Assembly: GCA_029936425.1 (NCBI GenBank)
Contig: JAPYSU010000008.1
Location: 1 to 64,000, forward strand
DNA from: Litorimonas sp.
Lineage (GTDB): Bacteria; Pseudomonadota; Alphaproteobacteria; Caulobacterales; Maricaulaceae
Reading direction: 5' to 3'
DNA length: 64,000 nt
Shown in pieces: positions 25,190 through 33,306 of this stretch (its first letter is position 1; each line of letters opens with the position of its first letter). The notes under the pieces were generated by a model. It saw only the letters and a program-made list of their open reading frames with translations. It did no database searches and was not told where the DNA came from. The translations under genes were made by a program, and so were the position numbers.

Positions 25190-26389
25190 TCACGCCACAT
25201 AAGCCAAAGCGCCGGACCTTTCCGGATTATTCGCATCAAAGGTAAGCGTAAAAGTCGATCCCTTCCCTGACTCACTTTTTATTTTAATATCGCCGTCCAT
25301 CATTCGGGCAATTTTTCGGGAGATAGAGAGACCGAGGCCGCTGCCGCCATATTCGCGAGTTTTGGAGCTATTGGCTTGGGTAAAAGGCTCAAATAATTCG
25401 GCTTGAGCCTCCTTGGCGATACCAATGCCTGTATCAGTGACACGGATTGTAAAGCGGTGAAAACCCTCATATTCTTCAGAGGAAACATGAAGGCTTACAG
25501 ACCCTTTTTCCGTAAATTTAAGCGCATTTGAGACAAGATTTGAAAGGCATTGGCCCAATCGCAGCGCATCTATACTCACAAACTCCGGGCAGTCCTCCGC
25601 AAATTCTAAATCCAAGGATATGTTTTTCTGGATTGCATGATCCCGATGGAATTCGACTGTTCGGCGAATTAAGTCAGAGATATTTTCATCTTTGAAATTC
25701 AGACTTAGTTTTCCCGACTCAATCTTCGAAAGTTCCAGAATATCTTTGACGATTTCCATTAAAGTCTCGCCTGATCTGAGTATCATATCTAAAATTTTTC
25801 TTTGCTTCGGGGGCAAGTCGAAATTCGCCATAACCTGGGCCATGCCCAATACGCCGTTCATGGGCGTCCGTATTTCATGACTCATATTTGCCAGAAATTG
25901 TGACTTGGCCAGACTTGCCGCCTCGGCAAGACGTTTCTTTTGAGTGACTTCCTGACTCATGGCGCGGGTCTCATTCAATAAGACCTTATGGAATTTGGAG
26001 ATGAAAAGCAGGTCAATCGAGCTATCCGTTAGTGAGAAATCTGAGAAATTCAGCTCTCTCGGAGTGCGCCCTTCTATCTCGCAAAAAGCATGCCCGAGCA
26101 GAAATATGAAACCCTGCCCGGTTCTCATGACGCCGCCCCGTAAAGCGAGGCCCTCCCCTAAGCCCTGCCCCGTTAGGACAGCCTCTCGAATATCTTTCTC
26201 TTTTTCCTGTAAGGACAGCTTCCGAGGAAAATCAATCTTGAAAAGATTTTGCAGTTTTTCCCCAAATGCGGCTTCCGTCAAATGGTGTTGCAAGGACGGC
26301 CCGAGCCCGGATATACGCGCCGTCCTATCGATTTCAATATGAGCCGGAAATAATTGGTCCAATCTGGTCTTATCGAGCGTAAGAGACAT
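25190..26389 (-). CDS. H-NOX-associated sensor histidine kinase (HNOBA-type)
   Basis: This 399-residue kinase has an N-terminal domain of about 140 residues resembling HNOBA (LFPAHIEIDRTARISGLGPS; GVMRTGQGFIFLLGHAFCEI), then a coiled coil, a HisKA domain with phospho-acceptor H171 (ANMSHEIRTPMNGVLGM), and a HATPase with N, G1 and G2 boxes (LVSNALKFTEKG, DTGIGIAKE, GGSGLGLSISRK). ATG 26389 is chosen because it lies four bases after the H-NOX stop; the longer frame starts inside the H-NOX gene. By analogy with HnoK kinases its activity should be modulated by nitric oxide through the H-NOX protein. No response regulator is adjacent. Confidence 0.9.
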   Translation of the reverse strand: MSLTLDKTRLDQLFPAHIEIDRTARISGLGPSLQHHLTEAAFGEKLQNLFKIDFPRKLSLQEKEKDIREAVLTGQGLGEGLALRGGVMRTGQGFIFLLGHAFCEIEGRTPRELNFSDFSLTDSSIDLLFISKFHKVLLNETRAMSQEVTQKKRLAEAASLAKSQFLANMSHEIRTPMNGVLGMAQVMANFDLPPKQRKILDMILRSGETLMEIVKDILELSKIESGKLSLNFKDENISDLIRRTVEFHRDHAIQKNISLDLEFAEDCPEFVSIDALRLGQCLSNLVSNALKFTEKGSVSLHVSSEEYEGFHRFTIRVTDTGIGIAKEAQAELFEPFTQANSSKTREYGGSGLGLSISRKIARMMDGDIKIKSESGKGSTFTLTFDANNPERSGALAYVA

Positions 26390-26393
26390 GATC

Positions 26394-26981
26394 TTAGACT
26401 GCCATATCCAATGCCGGGTTGGGATTGCTTTGCAACACAGCCGGGCACTCTGCACGGTTTAAAGTAAAATACGTTCCTTTCTCCGTGACTTTATACCCTA
26501 TTTCCATTTGCTCATCGAAATATTCCAGAACGCCCTCAAAAATACCCAGTACCAACTCCTCCAGTCCGTCTCGTTGCGATTTATAAATAACTTCCAGCCG
26601 ATTTGGCGTTGCAGAAATCAATTGAAACGACGGCAGAACAGCTTTGGGCAATGTTCTGTTTAAACTTTCATGCATGCGATCCAGATTTTCAATAAATTCG
26701 ACTAAATTTCTACCTGTCAAAGCAATAATATCGCCATATCCGGCCGCGATAGTATATTCTACCCAGTGGCGGCCCGCGGCGCGAAGAACCTCATTAAGGG
26801 TCATATTGCATTGCAACGAAATCGCTTCGATGAGGCTGTAGGTCATGACGTCGTCATAATGCGCGGCGCTGATGAGATGTTCTTCCGACAGACCCGAAAC
26901 AGAGAGAGATGTCTCCCAGGACTCCTCGCCAAAGACTTTGATAACGGCATGACGGGCGCCCTTGTGTATCATTCCGTACAT
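26394..26981 (-). CDS. Heme nitric oxide-binding (H-NOX) sensor
   Basis: This 195-residue protein is a standalone H-NOX domain. It starts MYGMIHKGARHAVIKVFGEE, has the proximal heme ligand H104 in ENLDRMHESL, and the heme-propionate motif Y133-x-S135-x-R137 (VIYKSQRDGL). No obvious distal-pocket tyrosine for oxygen binding could be assigned, consistent with an NO sensor. The next gene is its kinase, four bases on. It is divergent from a peptide-exporter locus, with 151 bases between the start codons. NO binding is inferred from family knowledge. Confidence 0.95.
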   Translation of the reverse strand: MYGMIHKGARHAVIKVFGEESWETSLSVSGLSEEHLISAAHYDDVMTYSLIEAISLQCNMTLNEVLRAAGRHWVEYTIAAGYGDIIALTGRNLVEFIENLDRMHESLNRTLPKAVLPSFQLISATPNRLEVIYKSQRDGLEELVLGIFEGVLEYFDEQMEIGYKVTEKGTYFTLNRAECPAVLQSNPNPALDMAV

Positions 26982-27090
26982 ATATTTAACGCTTTCAGTG
27001 CTATGAATATTTTGACCCTGCTTGATACCACCTAAGATTTAAAAAACTCTCAACCCCTAAGATTTTCTTCCCCTCTAAGCGCGGAAAAAT

Positions 27091-27104
27091 TTGGTTCTGG
27101 TCAA
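27091..27104 (+). promoter_or_regulatory. Candidate CRP/FNR-type site between H-NOX and exporter genes
   Basis: TTGGT-N4-GTCAA is close to the TTGAT-N4-ATCAA and TTGNC-N4-GNCAA boxes bound by FNR and NnrR-like regulators. It lies about 30 bases upstream of the HlyD-like start and 110 bases from the H-NOX start. The match is imperfect, and the call rests on motif and context only. Confidence 0.25.
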
Positions 27105-27132
27105 ATCGCCGTGAATTCCGTAATCCCGTTTC

Positions 27133-27351
27133 ATGTCTGATTTGTTTCGTAAGGAAGCTTTGGAAAATCGCTCGCGCGCGCTTTACGGCGAAGTAACGCT
27201 TAAAGGGCCGCTGAGCAGCTGGCTTCTGACGGGGCTTATTCTTTTATTTGCTTTGGTCATTATGGGTTTGCTGTTCGGCCTGACGGTTGAAACCGGGGAT
27301 GGATCCATGCGCCTCATCATCTGGCTTTTAAACGGCGCAAAAGACGGATAA
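27133..27351 (+). CDS. HlyD-like N-terminal stub / mini membrane-fusion protein
   Basis: This 72-residue protein begins like the HlyD-type adaptors that accompany C39-peptidase exporters (LFRKEALENRSRALYGEVTLKGPLSS, then a transmembrane helix at about 29-50). It stops after 22 further residues (GDGSMRLIIWLLNGAKDG) instead of the usual 350 or so. The periplasmic hairpin and barrel are missing. The C-terminal IIWLLNG recalls the tail of full adaptors, so an internal deletion is one explanation. The stop is followed directly by the exporter ATG with no gap. It may be a natural mini-subunit or a decayed adaptor. Confidence 0.6.
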   Translation: MSDLFRKEALENRSRALYGEVTLKGPLSSWLLTGLILLFALVIMGLLFGLTVETGDGSMRLIIWLLNGAKDG

Positions 27352-29415
27352 ATGGGTTTATTTTCGCGCAAAAGCCTGCCGGTTATTCTGCAAACGGAAA
27401 TGACGGAATGCGGTCTGGCCTGTATGGCGATGATTGCACGCTATCATGGACACGATATTGATCTGAATGTTCTGCGCCGGCGGCATCTCGTGTCCATGAG
27501 CGGCACGTCTTTGGGCGGGCTGATGAAAATTGCCGCGACGCTGGATTTTGCCCCCCGGCCTTTGCGCGTAGAGCTTGATCAGCTTCACAAAGTCCAGACC
27601 CCGGCCATCTTGCATTGGGATCTCAACCATTTCGTTGTTCTGAAATCTGTCAAAGGTGACAAAGTCAAAATTATTGACCCTGGTATCGGTCAGCGCGTGA
27701 TGTCTTTAGCCAAGGTTTCAAAACATTTTACCGGCGTGGCAATGGAGCTCACCCCGACGGCGGAGTTTAGCGCGCAGGAAGAACGCCTGCGTCCGCACCT
27801 GTCCTTGCTCTGGTCACGACTGGTCGGATTGAAACGCGCGATTTTTCAAACCTTAAGCCTGTCGATTGTCCTGCAGCTTATCATTCTGGTGAGTCCGTTT
27901 TACCTGCAACTCGTTGTCGACGGAGCGCTGCCGCGCGGAGATTACCAACTCCTCATGGGCCTGGCGATTGGCTTTGCCGGGCTTGCCGTTCTTCGCGCGG
28001 TCAGTGAAGCGGTCAGGGGTTGGGCCATTCTGATTTACGGCAATCAGATGAGCCTACAAATGGTCGGAAACGTCTTCCGCCATATGATACGCCTGCCGAC
28101 ACGATATTTCGAAAAACGCCATGTCGGCGATATCATAAGCCGGATTGGCAGCACCAAACCTATACAGGAAGCGCTGACCCAATCTGTTGTTTCGGTCTTG
28201 ATCGACGGCGTTATGGCCGCGCTGATGCTGGTGGTGATGTTTTTCTACTCTCCCCTCCTCTTCGGCATTGTCTTTCTTAGCGCTGTTTTGCTCATCACCG
28301 CGACGCTGCTGATTTATCCGCATTTGCGGCGTACGCAGGAGGAAACCATCTATGCCAAGGCGGTCGAAAATACGCATGTCATAGAATCCATCCGCGCCAA
28401 TACGACAGTCAAACTGTTCGGCCGCGAGGCGGAACGCGAAGCGTCCTGGCGCAATCTTTATTCCGACTTTATCAATGCCAATGTCGATTACGGCAAATAT
28501 CTTATCCTTCAGAAATTCGCCGAAACCCTCATCAACGGCCTGCAAATAGTTGTGGTGGTCTGGGCCGCCGCCGTGCTGATGATGGGCGAAGGCAGCGGGT
28601 TTACACTCGGTATGCTCGTCGCCTTTTTGGCCTATCGCCAATATTTCACTGATGCCGTCTCTCAGCTTTTGCAAAAGGGAATAGAGTTCCGCCTGCTCTC
28701 GCTTCATCTTGACCGCTTATCCGATATTATTTTTGAGCAAAGAGAAGCGAAGCGCGCTGTTACAAGCCAGACATCCGAGATTGAAGGGCATATCTCGCTT
28801 AAGGATGTTTCCTTCCGATATGCCGAGTCCGACCCCTGGGTTCTGGAAAATCGGTCGCTGGATATTCCCGCCGGGCAAATGGTGACGCTGACGGGTAAGA
28901 GCGGCGGCGGAAAAACAACGCTCATGAAACTCATGCTGGGCTTGTACGCGCCAGATAGCGGGGAACTGAGCGTTGACGGGCAATCCCTTTCAGAGATCGG
29001 GCTGACAAATTGGCGGTCCCAAATAGGAGTCGTCATGCAGGATGACCGCCTGCTCTCCGGCACAATTGCGGACAATATCAGCTTTTTCGATCCGGAAATG
29101 GATATGGAGCGCGTTCAAAGAGCCGCTCAATCCGCGCAGATCCATGAAACGATTGCCCGCTTGCCCATGAATTACCTCTCCGTTGTCGGGGATATGGGCT
29201 CCATTCTGTCGGGCGGACAGAAGCAAAGGCTGCTTCTGGCACGGGCGCTCTATCAAAATCCCAAGGTTCTGTTTCTGGATGAGGGCACGGCCAATCTGGA
29301 TACAGAGACCGAAAAAGCGATTGTCGATGTCATAAACAATCTGGAAATCACTCGTATCATTGTGGCACATCGCCCGGCTTTCATTAAAGCGTCGGACATC
29401 GTTATCACGATTTAA
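27352..29415 (+). CDS. Peptidase C39 domain-containing ABC exporter (PCAT) for double-glycine peptides
   Basis: This 687-residue transporter cuts double-glycine leaders and exports the cargo through the inner membrane. An N-terminal C39 cysteine peptidase has C20 (QTEMTECGLACMAMIAR), H93 (LNHFVVL) and D109 (KIIDPG). The transmembrane domain spans about 160-440. The C-terminal nucleotide-binding domain has Walker A (TGKSGGGKTTLMKLML), signature LSGGQKQRLLLARALY and Walker B VLFLDEGTANLD. It is CvaB/NisT-like in layout. A gene for a 29-residue peptide with a 15-residue GG leader lies 219 bases downstream and is the obvious cargo. A full-length adaptor and TolC are not visible here. Confidence 0.95.
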   Translation: MGLFSRKSLPVILQTEMTECGLACMAMIARYHGHDIDLNVLRRRHLVSMSGTSLGGLMKIAATLDFAPRPLRVELDQLHKVQTPAILHWDLNHFVVLKSVKGDKVKIIDPGIGQRVMSLAKVSKHFTGVAMELTPTAEFSAQEERLRPHLSLLWSRLVGLKRAIFQTLSLSIVLQLIILVSPFYLQLVVDGALPRGDYQLLMGLAIGFAGLAVLRAVSEAVRGWAILIYGNQMSLQMVGNVFRHMIRLPTRYFEKRHVGDIISRIGSTKPIQEALTQSVVSVLIDGVMAALMLVVMFFYSPLLFGIVFLSAVLLITATLLIYPHLRRTQEETIYAKAVENTHVIESIRANTTVKLFGREAEREASWRNLYSDFINANVDYGKYLILQKFAETLINGLQIVVVVWAAAVLMMGEGSGFTLGMLVAFLAYRQYFTDAVSQLLQKGIEFRLLSLHLDRLSDIIFEQREAKRAVTSQTSEIEGHISLKDVSFRYAESDPWVLENRSLDIPAGQMVTLTGKSGGGKTTLMKLMLGLYAPDSGELSVDGQSLSEIGLTNWRSQIGVVMQDDRLLSGTIADNISFFDPEMDMERVQRAAQSAQIHETIARLPMNYLSVVGDMGSILSGGQKQRLLLARALYQNPKVLFLDEGTANLDTETEKAIVDVINNLEITRIIVAHRPAFIKASDIVITI

Positions 29416-29524
29416 GACTGCCCAAAATTTAGGCGACGCCCCAATTTCAGGCTCATAAACGGAAAAATTGTCTCTTTTTTGCAACTATTCCTAGCAAAAT
29501 ACGTAGTTTACATATCATTAACCA

Positions 29525-29553
29525 TTGATTGTTTTAAAATAGAGCAATAAATA
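29525..29553 (+). promoter_or_regulatory. Putative sigma-70 promoter of the peptide gene
   Basis: TTGATT at 29525-29530 and TAAATA at 29548-29553 are 17 bases apart, in an AT-rich stretch 80-110 bases before the peptide start. This would give a leader of about 75 bases. The prediction is by eye. Confidence 0.4.
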
Positions 29554-29634
29554 CTTGCCAAACATTATGGTTTCTGATGTTTTAACAAAGAGTACCTATG
29601 GTGGTGCTCTCAACACTAATGAAAGAGCAAATCA

Positions 29635-29724
29635 ATGCGTGAGCTTACTCTTGAAGAAGTTGAAGTCGTCACAGGTGGATTTCCCATCATCATCGGCGGT
29701 GCCGGTGAAAACGGCGAAGACTAA
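29635..29724 (+). CDS. Double-glycine leader peptide (microcin-like precursor), 29 residues
   Basis: The leader MRELTLEEVEVVTGG has the length and pattern of class II microcin leaders such as colicin V (MRxLTLxEL-x-x-V-S/T-GG). It is followed by a 14-residue core with sequence FPIIIGGAGENGED. Cleavage after GG at position 15 by the C39 domain of the upstream exporter would release the short hydrophobic-then-acidic core. An in-frame TGA 12 bases upstream fixes ATG 29635 as the only ATG start. The AAAGAG upstream is a weak Shine-Dalgarno. A strong terminator follows, so it is a single-gene unit. No cysteine and no modifying enzyme are present. It may be an unmodified mini-microcin or a signal peptide. 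Confidence 0.8.
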   Translation: MRELTLEEVEVVTGGFPIIIGGAGENGED

Positions 29725-29751
29725 AATAAGCGTATAGATGTGGATTCTATG

Positions 29752-29775
29752 ACCCGCCTTTCGGCGGGTTTTTTT
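29752..29775 (+). terminator. Rho-independent terminator of the peptide gene
   Basis: A seven-base-pair stem ACCCGCC/GGCGGGT with loop TTTC and a T-run of at least six lies 27 bases after the peptide stop codon. Confidence 0.9.
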
Positions 29776-29902
29776 ATGCGTCAAATTTAAAACAAGTGTA
29801 ATTCTTAGATTATGGCCACCGAATTTTAATCTTTTTTTCCTATTCCCGGTATTCAAGACGAATGGGATTGTCATGGCTTACAGCCAAAATATTTGGAGAA
29901 AG

Positions 29903-32575
29903 ATGAAAAACGGTCTGTTCCTAACCGGATCAGTCCTGTCTTTATGCATCCTACAATTCGCTCAGGCCGAGACGACCCGCACAGATCCTTCCATCACCGC
30001 AAATTCAATTGCCAATCAAATCGAAGAGCTGAACTTGGTCGAGCTCAACAGTAATGAAGCTCTCATAAAGCCAGAAGATGTAGAACTCGCTCGCAAACAA
30101 ATACTTGAAGCACTTACGGGTGGAAACAGGGATAGATTTGAAAAAGCCGTTGCCTATTATCGTCAGTTGGCAAATGAAACCGACTCGCTAAGAGATAAAA
30201 ATATCGTCGAGATATTTGAGACTTTTTCTAATATTTATCAATTTAAAAACCCAAGCGAAAACTATCAAGAACTCACAGACGCCCTTAGCTCTTTTTCGAA
30301 AAATCCGGACTGGCTGGTAAGTTTCCACGCGAAACGGCTACTCTCCTTTGTGCACACCCTTTCCTTTAAAAACGGTCTCGCTCTAAGAGTCGCTCAAGAC
30401 GCGATTGACATCATCCCAAATGATCTTTCTCCAGAGGCGACAGAATCCCGTATTTTTGCACTTGAGCTTTTAGCGTATCTTCAGAATATCACATGGAATA
30501 AAGATCTGGCTTTATATAATACTCAACGTCTCATCGACTTGAAGTTGGAAGCGGGTCAGCCAATTGATGGAATTGAGCTCTTAAATAATTTGATGTATTC
30601 CCTCACGGAATGGCGAGATTACGAAACTCGCCTGGAATTAGCGAAAACTCTCAAACGACTCGAAACCAAATTTGGATCGACGACTCCAGGTCTTTCCAGC
30701 ACACATATTGCTCGTGTTAATAATGACATTGGAAATTACGAAGAAGCAAAAGTCGCCGCTCAGGAAGCTTTGAACGAAACGAAAATAGACTCAATTTCTC
30801 ATATCGCTTCTGTGCAACTTGCAACGGCCTATGCTGGCTTGGGAAATACAGCCGAAGCTAGAAAAATTCTTAGCTCTATGAGCGAGTCATTAAAAGTGAA
30901 TGATGCAACAATCATTTATGCAAATGCTCTGATTGCTCTTGAAGAAGGCAATATAGATAAAGCTCTTTCTTTATTAAATCAAAAATACGATCGCAAAGTC
31001 ACACAAATTCTCAAATCCACCAATCGCGACACCATGGAGATGCTTGCCGATCTGGAAAACTCCAGTGAACGTCAGGCCGAGCGTGAAGCCGCCCTGCAAA
31101 GAGAGGCCGCCCTTGTCCAAACGAAGCTCGATCAACAGCAGCGTATCAACAAACTCCTGATCGCGTTTCTTTTACTCGTCGCCATGTCCGGTGTCGGCGC
31201 CCTCCTATTCGCCCGCCACAGAGATAAACTCGCCAAGCTTCTGGCGATTAAATCTCGCGAGGCCGAGAGCGCGGATCGATTGAAAACCGAATTTCTCGGC
31301 ATGGTCAGTCATGAACTCCGCACGCCTCTTAACGGAATTATCGGATTGGCCGACCTTTTGGCAACGTCCGGCCCCACCGAAGAAGTGCGTCAACGCGGCG
31401 ATATCATTTTAACCTCCGGCAATATTCTCTTCTCGCTGATTGAAAGCATTATCGACATGTCGCGGCTAGAGGCAGGAAAATTGCAGCTCGCCCCGGAGCC
31501 CACAAATCTTAAATCAGTCATCGAAAATAATCTGTCTGAGTTCGAAGACCGGGCCGCCGAAAAAGGCCTCGTTTTTACGGCTTTTGTGGCACCTGAGTGC
31601 GCTCAGGAACTTGAACTGGATGAAGCCCGGGTCAAGCAATGTATCGGTACACTTCTATGCAACGCGATGAAGTTCACTGATGAAGGCCGCGTCCACCTTC
31701 ATGTTACGGCGGAAGATGATCCGAATTCCGGACAAACGGAAATCACCGCGATTGTGGCCGATACCGGTCAGGGGATCAGCGAAGATGTCCAGTCCAAACT
31801 ATTTACGCCTTTCCTTCAGGCCGATGCCTCCATGACCCGAAAACATGGCGGCTCCGGTCTGCGTCTGGCGATTGCGCGTATGCTCGCGCGTATGATGGAG
31901 GGTGACATCACCCTTAACTCTCGCGAAGGCCGGGGATCTGAATTTACTCTGACATTCAAGTCTGCCTCTGCCAAACCTGTTGAGCAAGAGGCCGAACTTT
32001 TGCAAGAAACTGAAATTAAGCCGCAAAAAGTTCAGAGATTAGCCAAGCAAAAAAAGAAAGACATATCGGCCCTCTCGGCATCGTCCGAGATTTCCGGCCC
32101 GTCCTTCCTGATAGAGCCGACGGCTCCATCCGCAACGCCATCTCAGGCCGATAACGGCGTGGGCCGCGTTCTTATTGTGGAAGACATTCGGTCTAATCAA
32201 GACGTCATCGCGGTGATGCTTGATAAAGCCGGCATTCAACACGTCCCTGTCGGAAGCGGCGAGGAAGCGCTCCGCGTTCTGAATACGCAAAGATTTGATA
32301 TTGTCCTTATGGATATACACATGCCCGGAATAGACGGGATTGAAACGGCCAGACGGATAAGGACCAGTCATCAACCCTGGTCAAACATCCCTATTATTGC
32401 TTTGACAGCCGATGCCGACCCGCAAAATAAAGTGGCCTGTATGGCCGTCGGCATTGATGAATTCCTCACCAAGCCTGTCATGGGTAAAAACCTGATAAAA
32501 GCCATGCAGAGCCTGAGCGGCTCTAGTCTGGACGATGATTTACCTCTTTCGGATAACCAGAGACAACAGGCCTAG
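29903..32575 (+). CDS. Hybrid sensor histidine kinase with periplasmic TPR-like domain and receiver
   Basis: About 890 residues. A signal peptide (LFLTGSVLSLCILQFAQA) leads a helical, TPR-like periplasmic region (about 30-400, repeats such as NNDIGNYEEAKVAAQEAL and ATAYAGLGNTAEARKIL), a transmembrane helix (about 414-436), HisKA with H470 (GMVSHELRTPLNG), HATPase, and a C-terminal receiver with D804 (IVLMDIHMPG). The G2 box reads GGSGLRLAI, with arginine at 654 where glycine is usual. ATG 29903 is preferred because GGAG precedes it; ATG 29873 is an alternative. The sensor half is AT-richer than the kinase half. It follows the peptide gene, so it may sense the exported peptide. No separate output regulator is adjacent. 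Confidence 0.85.
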   Translation: MKNGLFLTGSVLSLCILQFAQAETTRTDPSITANSIANQIEELNLVELNSNEALIKPEDVELARKQILEALTGGNRDRFEKAVAYYRQLANETDSLRDKNIVEIFETFSNIYQFKNPSENYQELTDALSSFSKNPDWLVSFHAKRLLSFVHTLSFKNGLALRVAQDAIDIIPNDLSPEATESRIFALELLAYLQNITWNKDLALYNTQRLIDLKLEAGQPIDGIELLNNLMYSLTEWRDYETRLELAKTLKRLETKFGSTTPGLSSTHIARVNNDIGNYEEAKVAAQEALNETKIDSISHIASVQLATAYAGLGNTAEARKILSSMSESLKVNDATIIYANALIALEEGNIDKALSLLNQKYDRKVTQILKSTNRDTMEMLADLENSSERQAEREAALQREAALVQTKLDQQQRINKLLIAFLLLVAMSGVGALLFARHRDKLAKLLAIKSREAESADRLKTEFLGMVSHELRTPLNGIIGLADLLATSGPTEEVRQRGDIILTSGNILFSLIESIIDMSRLEAGKLQLAPEPTNLKSVIENNLSEFEDRAAEKGLVFTAFVAPECAQELELDEARVKQCIGTLLCNAMKFTDEGRVHLHVTAEDDPNSGQTEITAIVADTGQGISEDVQSKLFTPFLQADASMTRKHGGSGLRLAIARMLARMMEGDITLNSREGRGSEFTLTFKSASAKPVEQEAELLQETEIKPQKVQRLAKQKKKDISALSASSEISGPSFLIEPTAPSATPSQADNGVGRVLIVEDIRSNQDVIAVMLDKAGIQHVPVGSGEEALRVLNTQRFDIVLMDIHMPGIDGIETARRIRTSHQPWSNIPIIALTADADPQNKVACMAVGIDEFLTKPVMGKNLIKAMQSLSGSSLDDDLPLSDNQRQQA

Positions 32576-33186
32576 AGAATCATCTGAACAATCATGACAG
32601 GCACGGCAAAGCTCAAAGCCAGTCCCGCCAAGATAAAAAACCCGTCCCGCCCGGTAATGCCCAATCCCATCAAGCCAATGATAAAACCGGGTATAACCAC
32701 GCCAAAGGGCACGGCCCCGAGCGGCAACATGGTGGCCGCCAGTAAAGTGGCAACTAAGGCCGCAATAACAAGCATTGGCCCTCTGGCCGCCCATTCAAGA
32801 CGTGGACTGACGATGTTATCGATACGTTTAAGCCACGGCCCGGCATGCTGTCTCGTCTTTTCGAGGCTCTTCGCGCTCACTTTTACACGTCGGAGAAATT
32901 TAGGCATCCAGGGATGAGATCGCCGAAATAAAAGCTGAACCGAAAAAAGCATAACAATCACGCCGAGCGCCATGGGTAATCCTGGAAGCATTCCGAGTGG
33001 GGTCAAAAGGAAAAGACCGCAGAGTAGCAACACAGGGCCAAAGGAACGGTTGCCCAAGGCCTCTATGATAGTTTTCATATCTACCGTTTCGCCCCCGGCA
33101 ATATCTTCTACCCGATCAAGAAGCCCCATAAGCGGCGCATCGCTTTGCTCGCCTGTCTTAAAATCGGACTTTGTCTCTTCTGTCAT
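32572..33186 (-). CDS. exoD: ExoD-family exopolysaccharide synthesis protein
   Basis: This 204-residue membrane protein matches the ExoD family, known from Sinorhizobium for a role in exopolysaccharide production and alkali tolerance. Family features are GLLDRVEDIAGGETVDMKTIIEALGNRSFGPVLLL, the GMLPGLPM turn and FRRSHPWMPKFLRR, with several membrane helices (about 48-65, 70-88, 140-190). Its stop overlaps the convergent kinase stop by four bases. The biochemical activity of the family is unknown. Confidence 0.85.
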   Translation of the reverse strand: MTEETKSDFKTGEQSDAPLMGLLDRVEDIAGGETVDMKTIIEALGNRSFGPVLLLCGLFLLTPLGMLPGLPMALGVIVMLFSVQLLFRRSHPWMPKFLRRVKVSAKSLEKTRQHAGPWLKRIDNIVSPRLEWAARGPMLVIAALVATLLAATMLPLGAVPFGVVIPGFIIGLMGLGITGRDGFFILAGLALSFAVPVMIVQMIL

Positions 33187-33306
33187 GGCCCTGCGCTATC
33201 ACACCCTTTAACATTGAGACAGTCAATATAGCCGCAACGCATTTACATTTGCGATTAAATTTACCAAGAGCCGTTCTCTCACTCTTGAACGAAGGCAGTT
33301 CACAAC

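Noticed and set aside
29555..29737. 60-codon frame overlapping the double-glycine peptide gene in another frame
   Set aside because: It starts at a TTG, runs into the terminator region, and has no leader-like pattern, whereas the ATG 29635 frame has a canonical GG leader.
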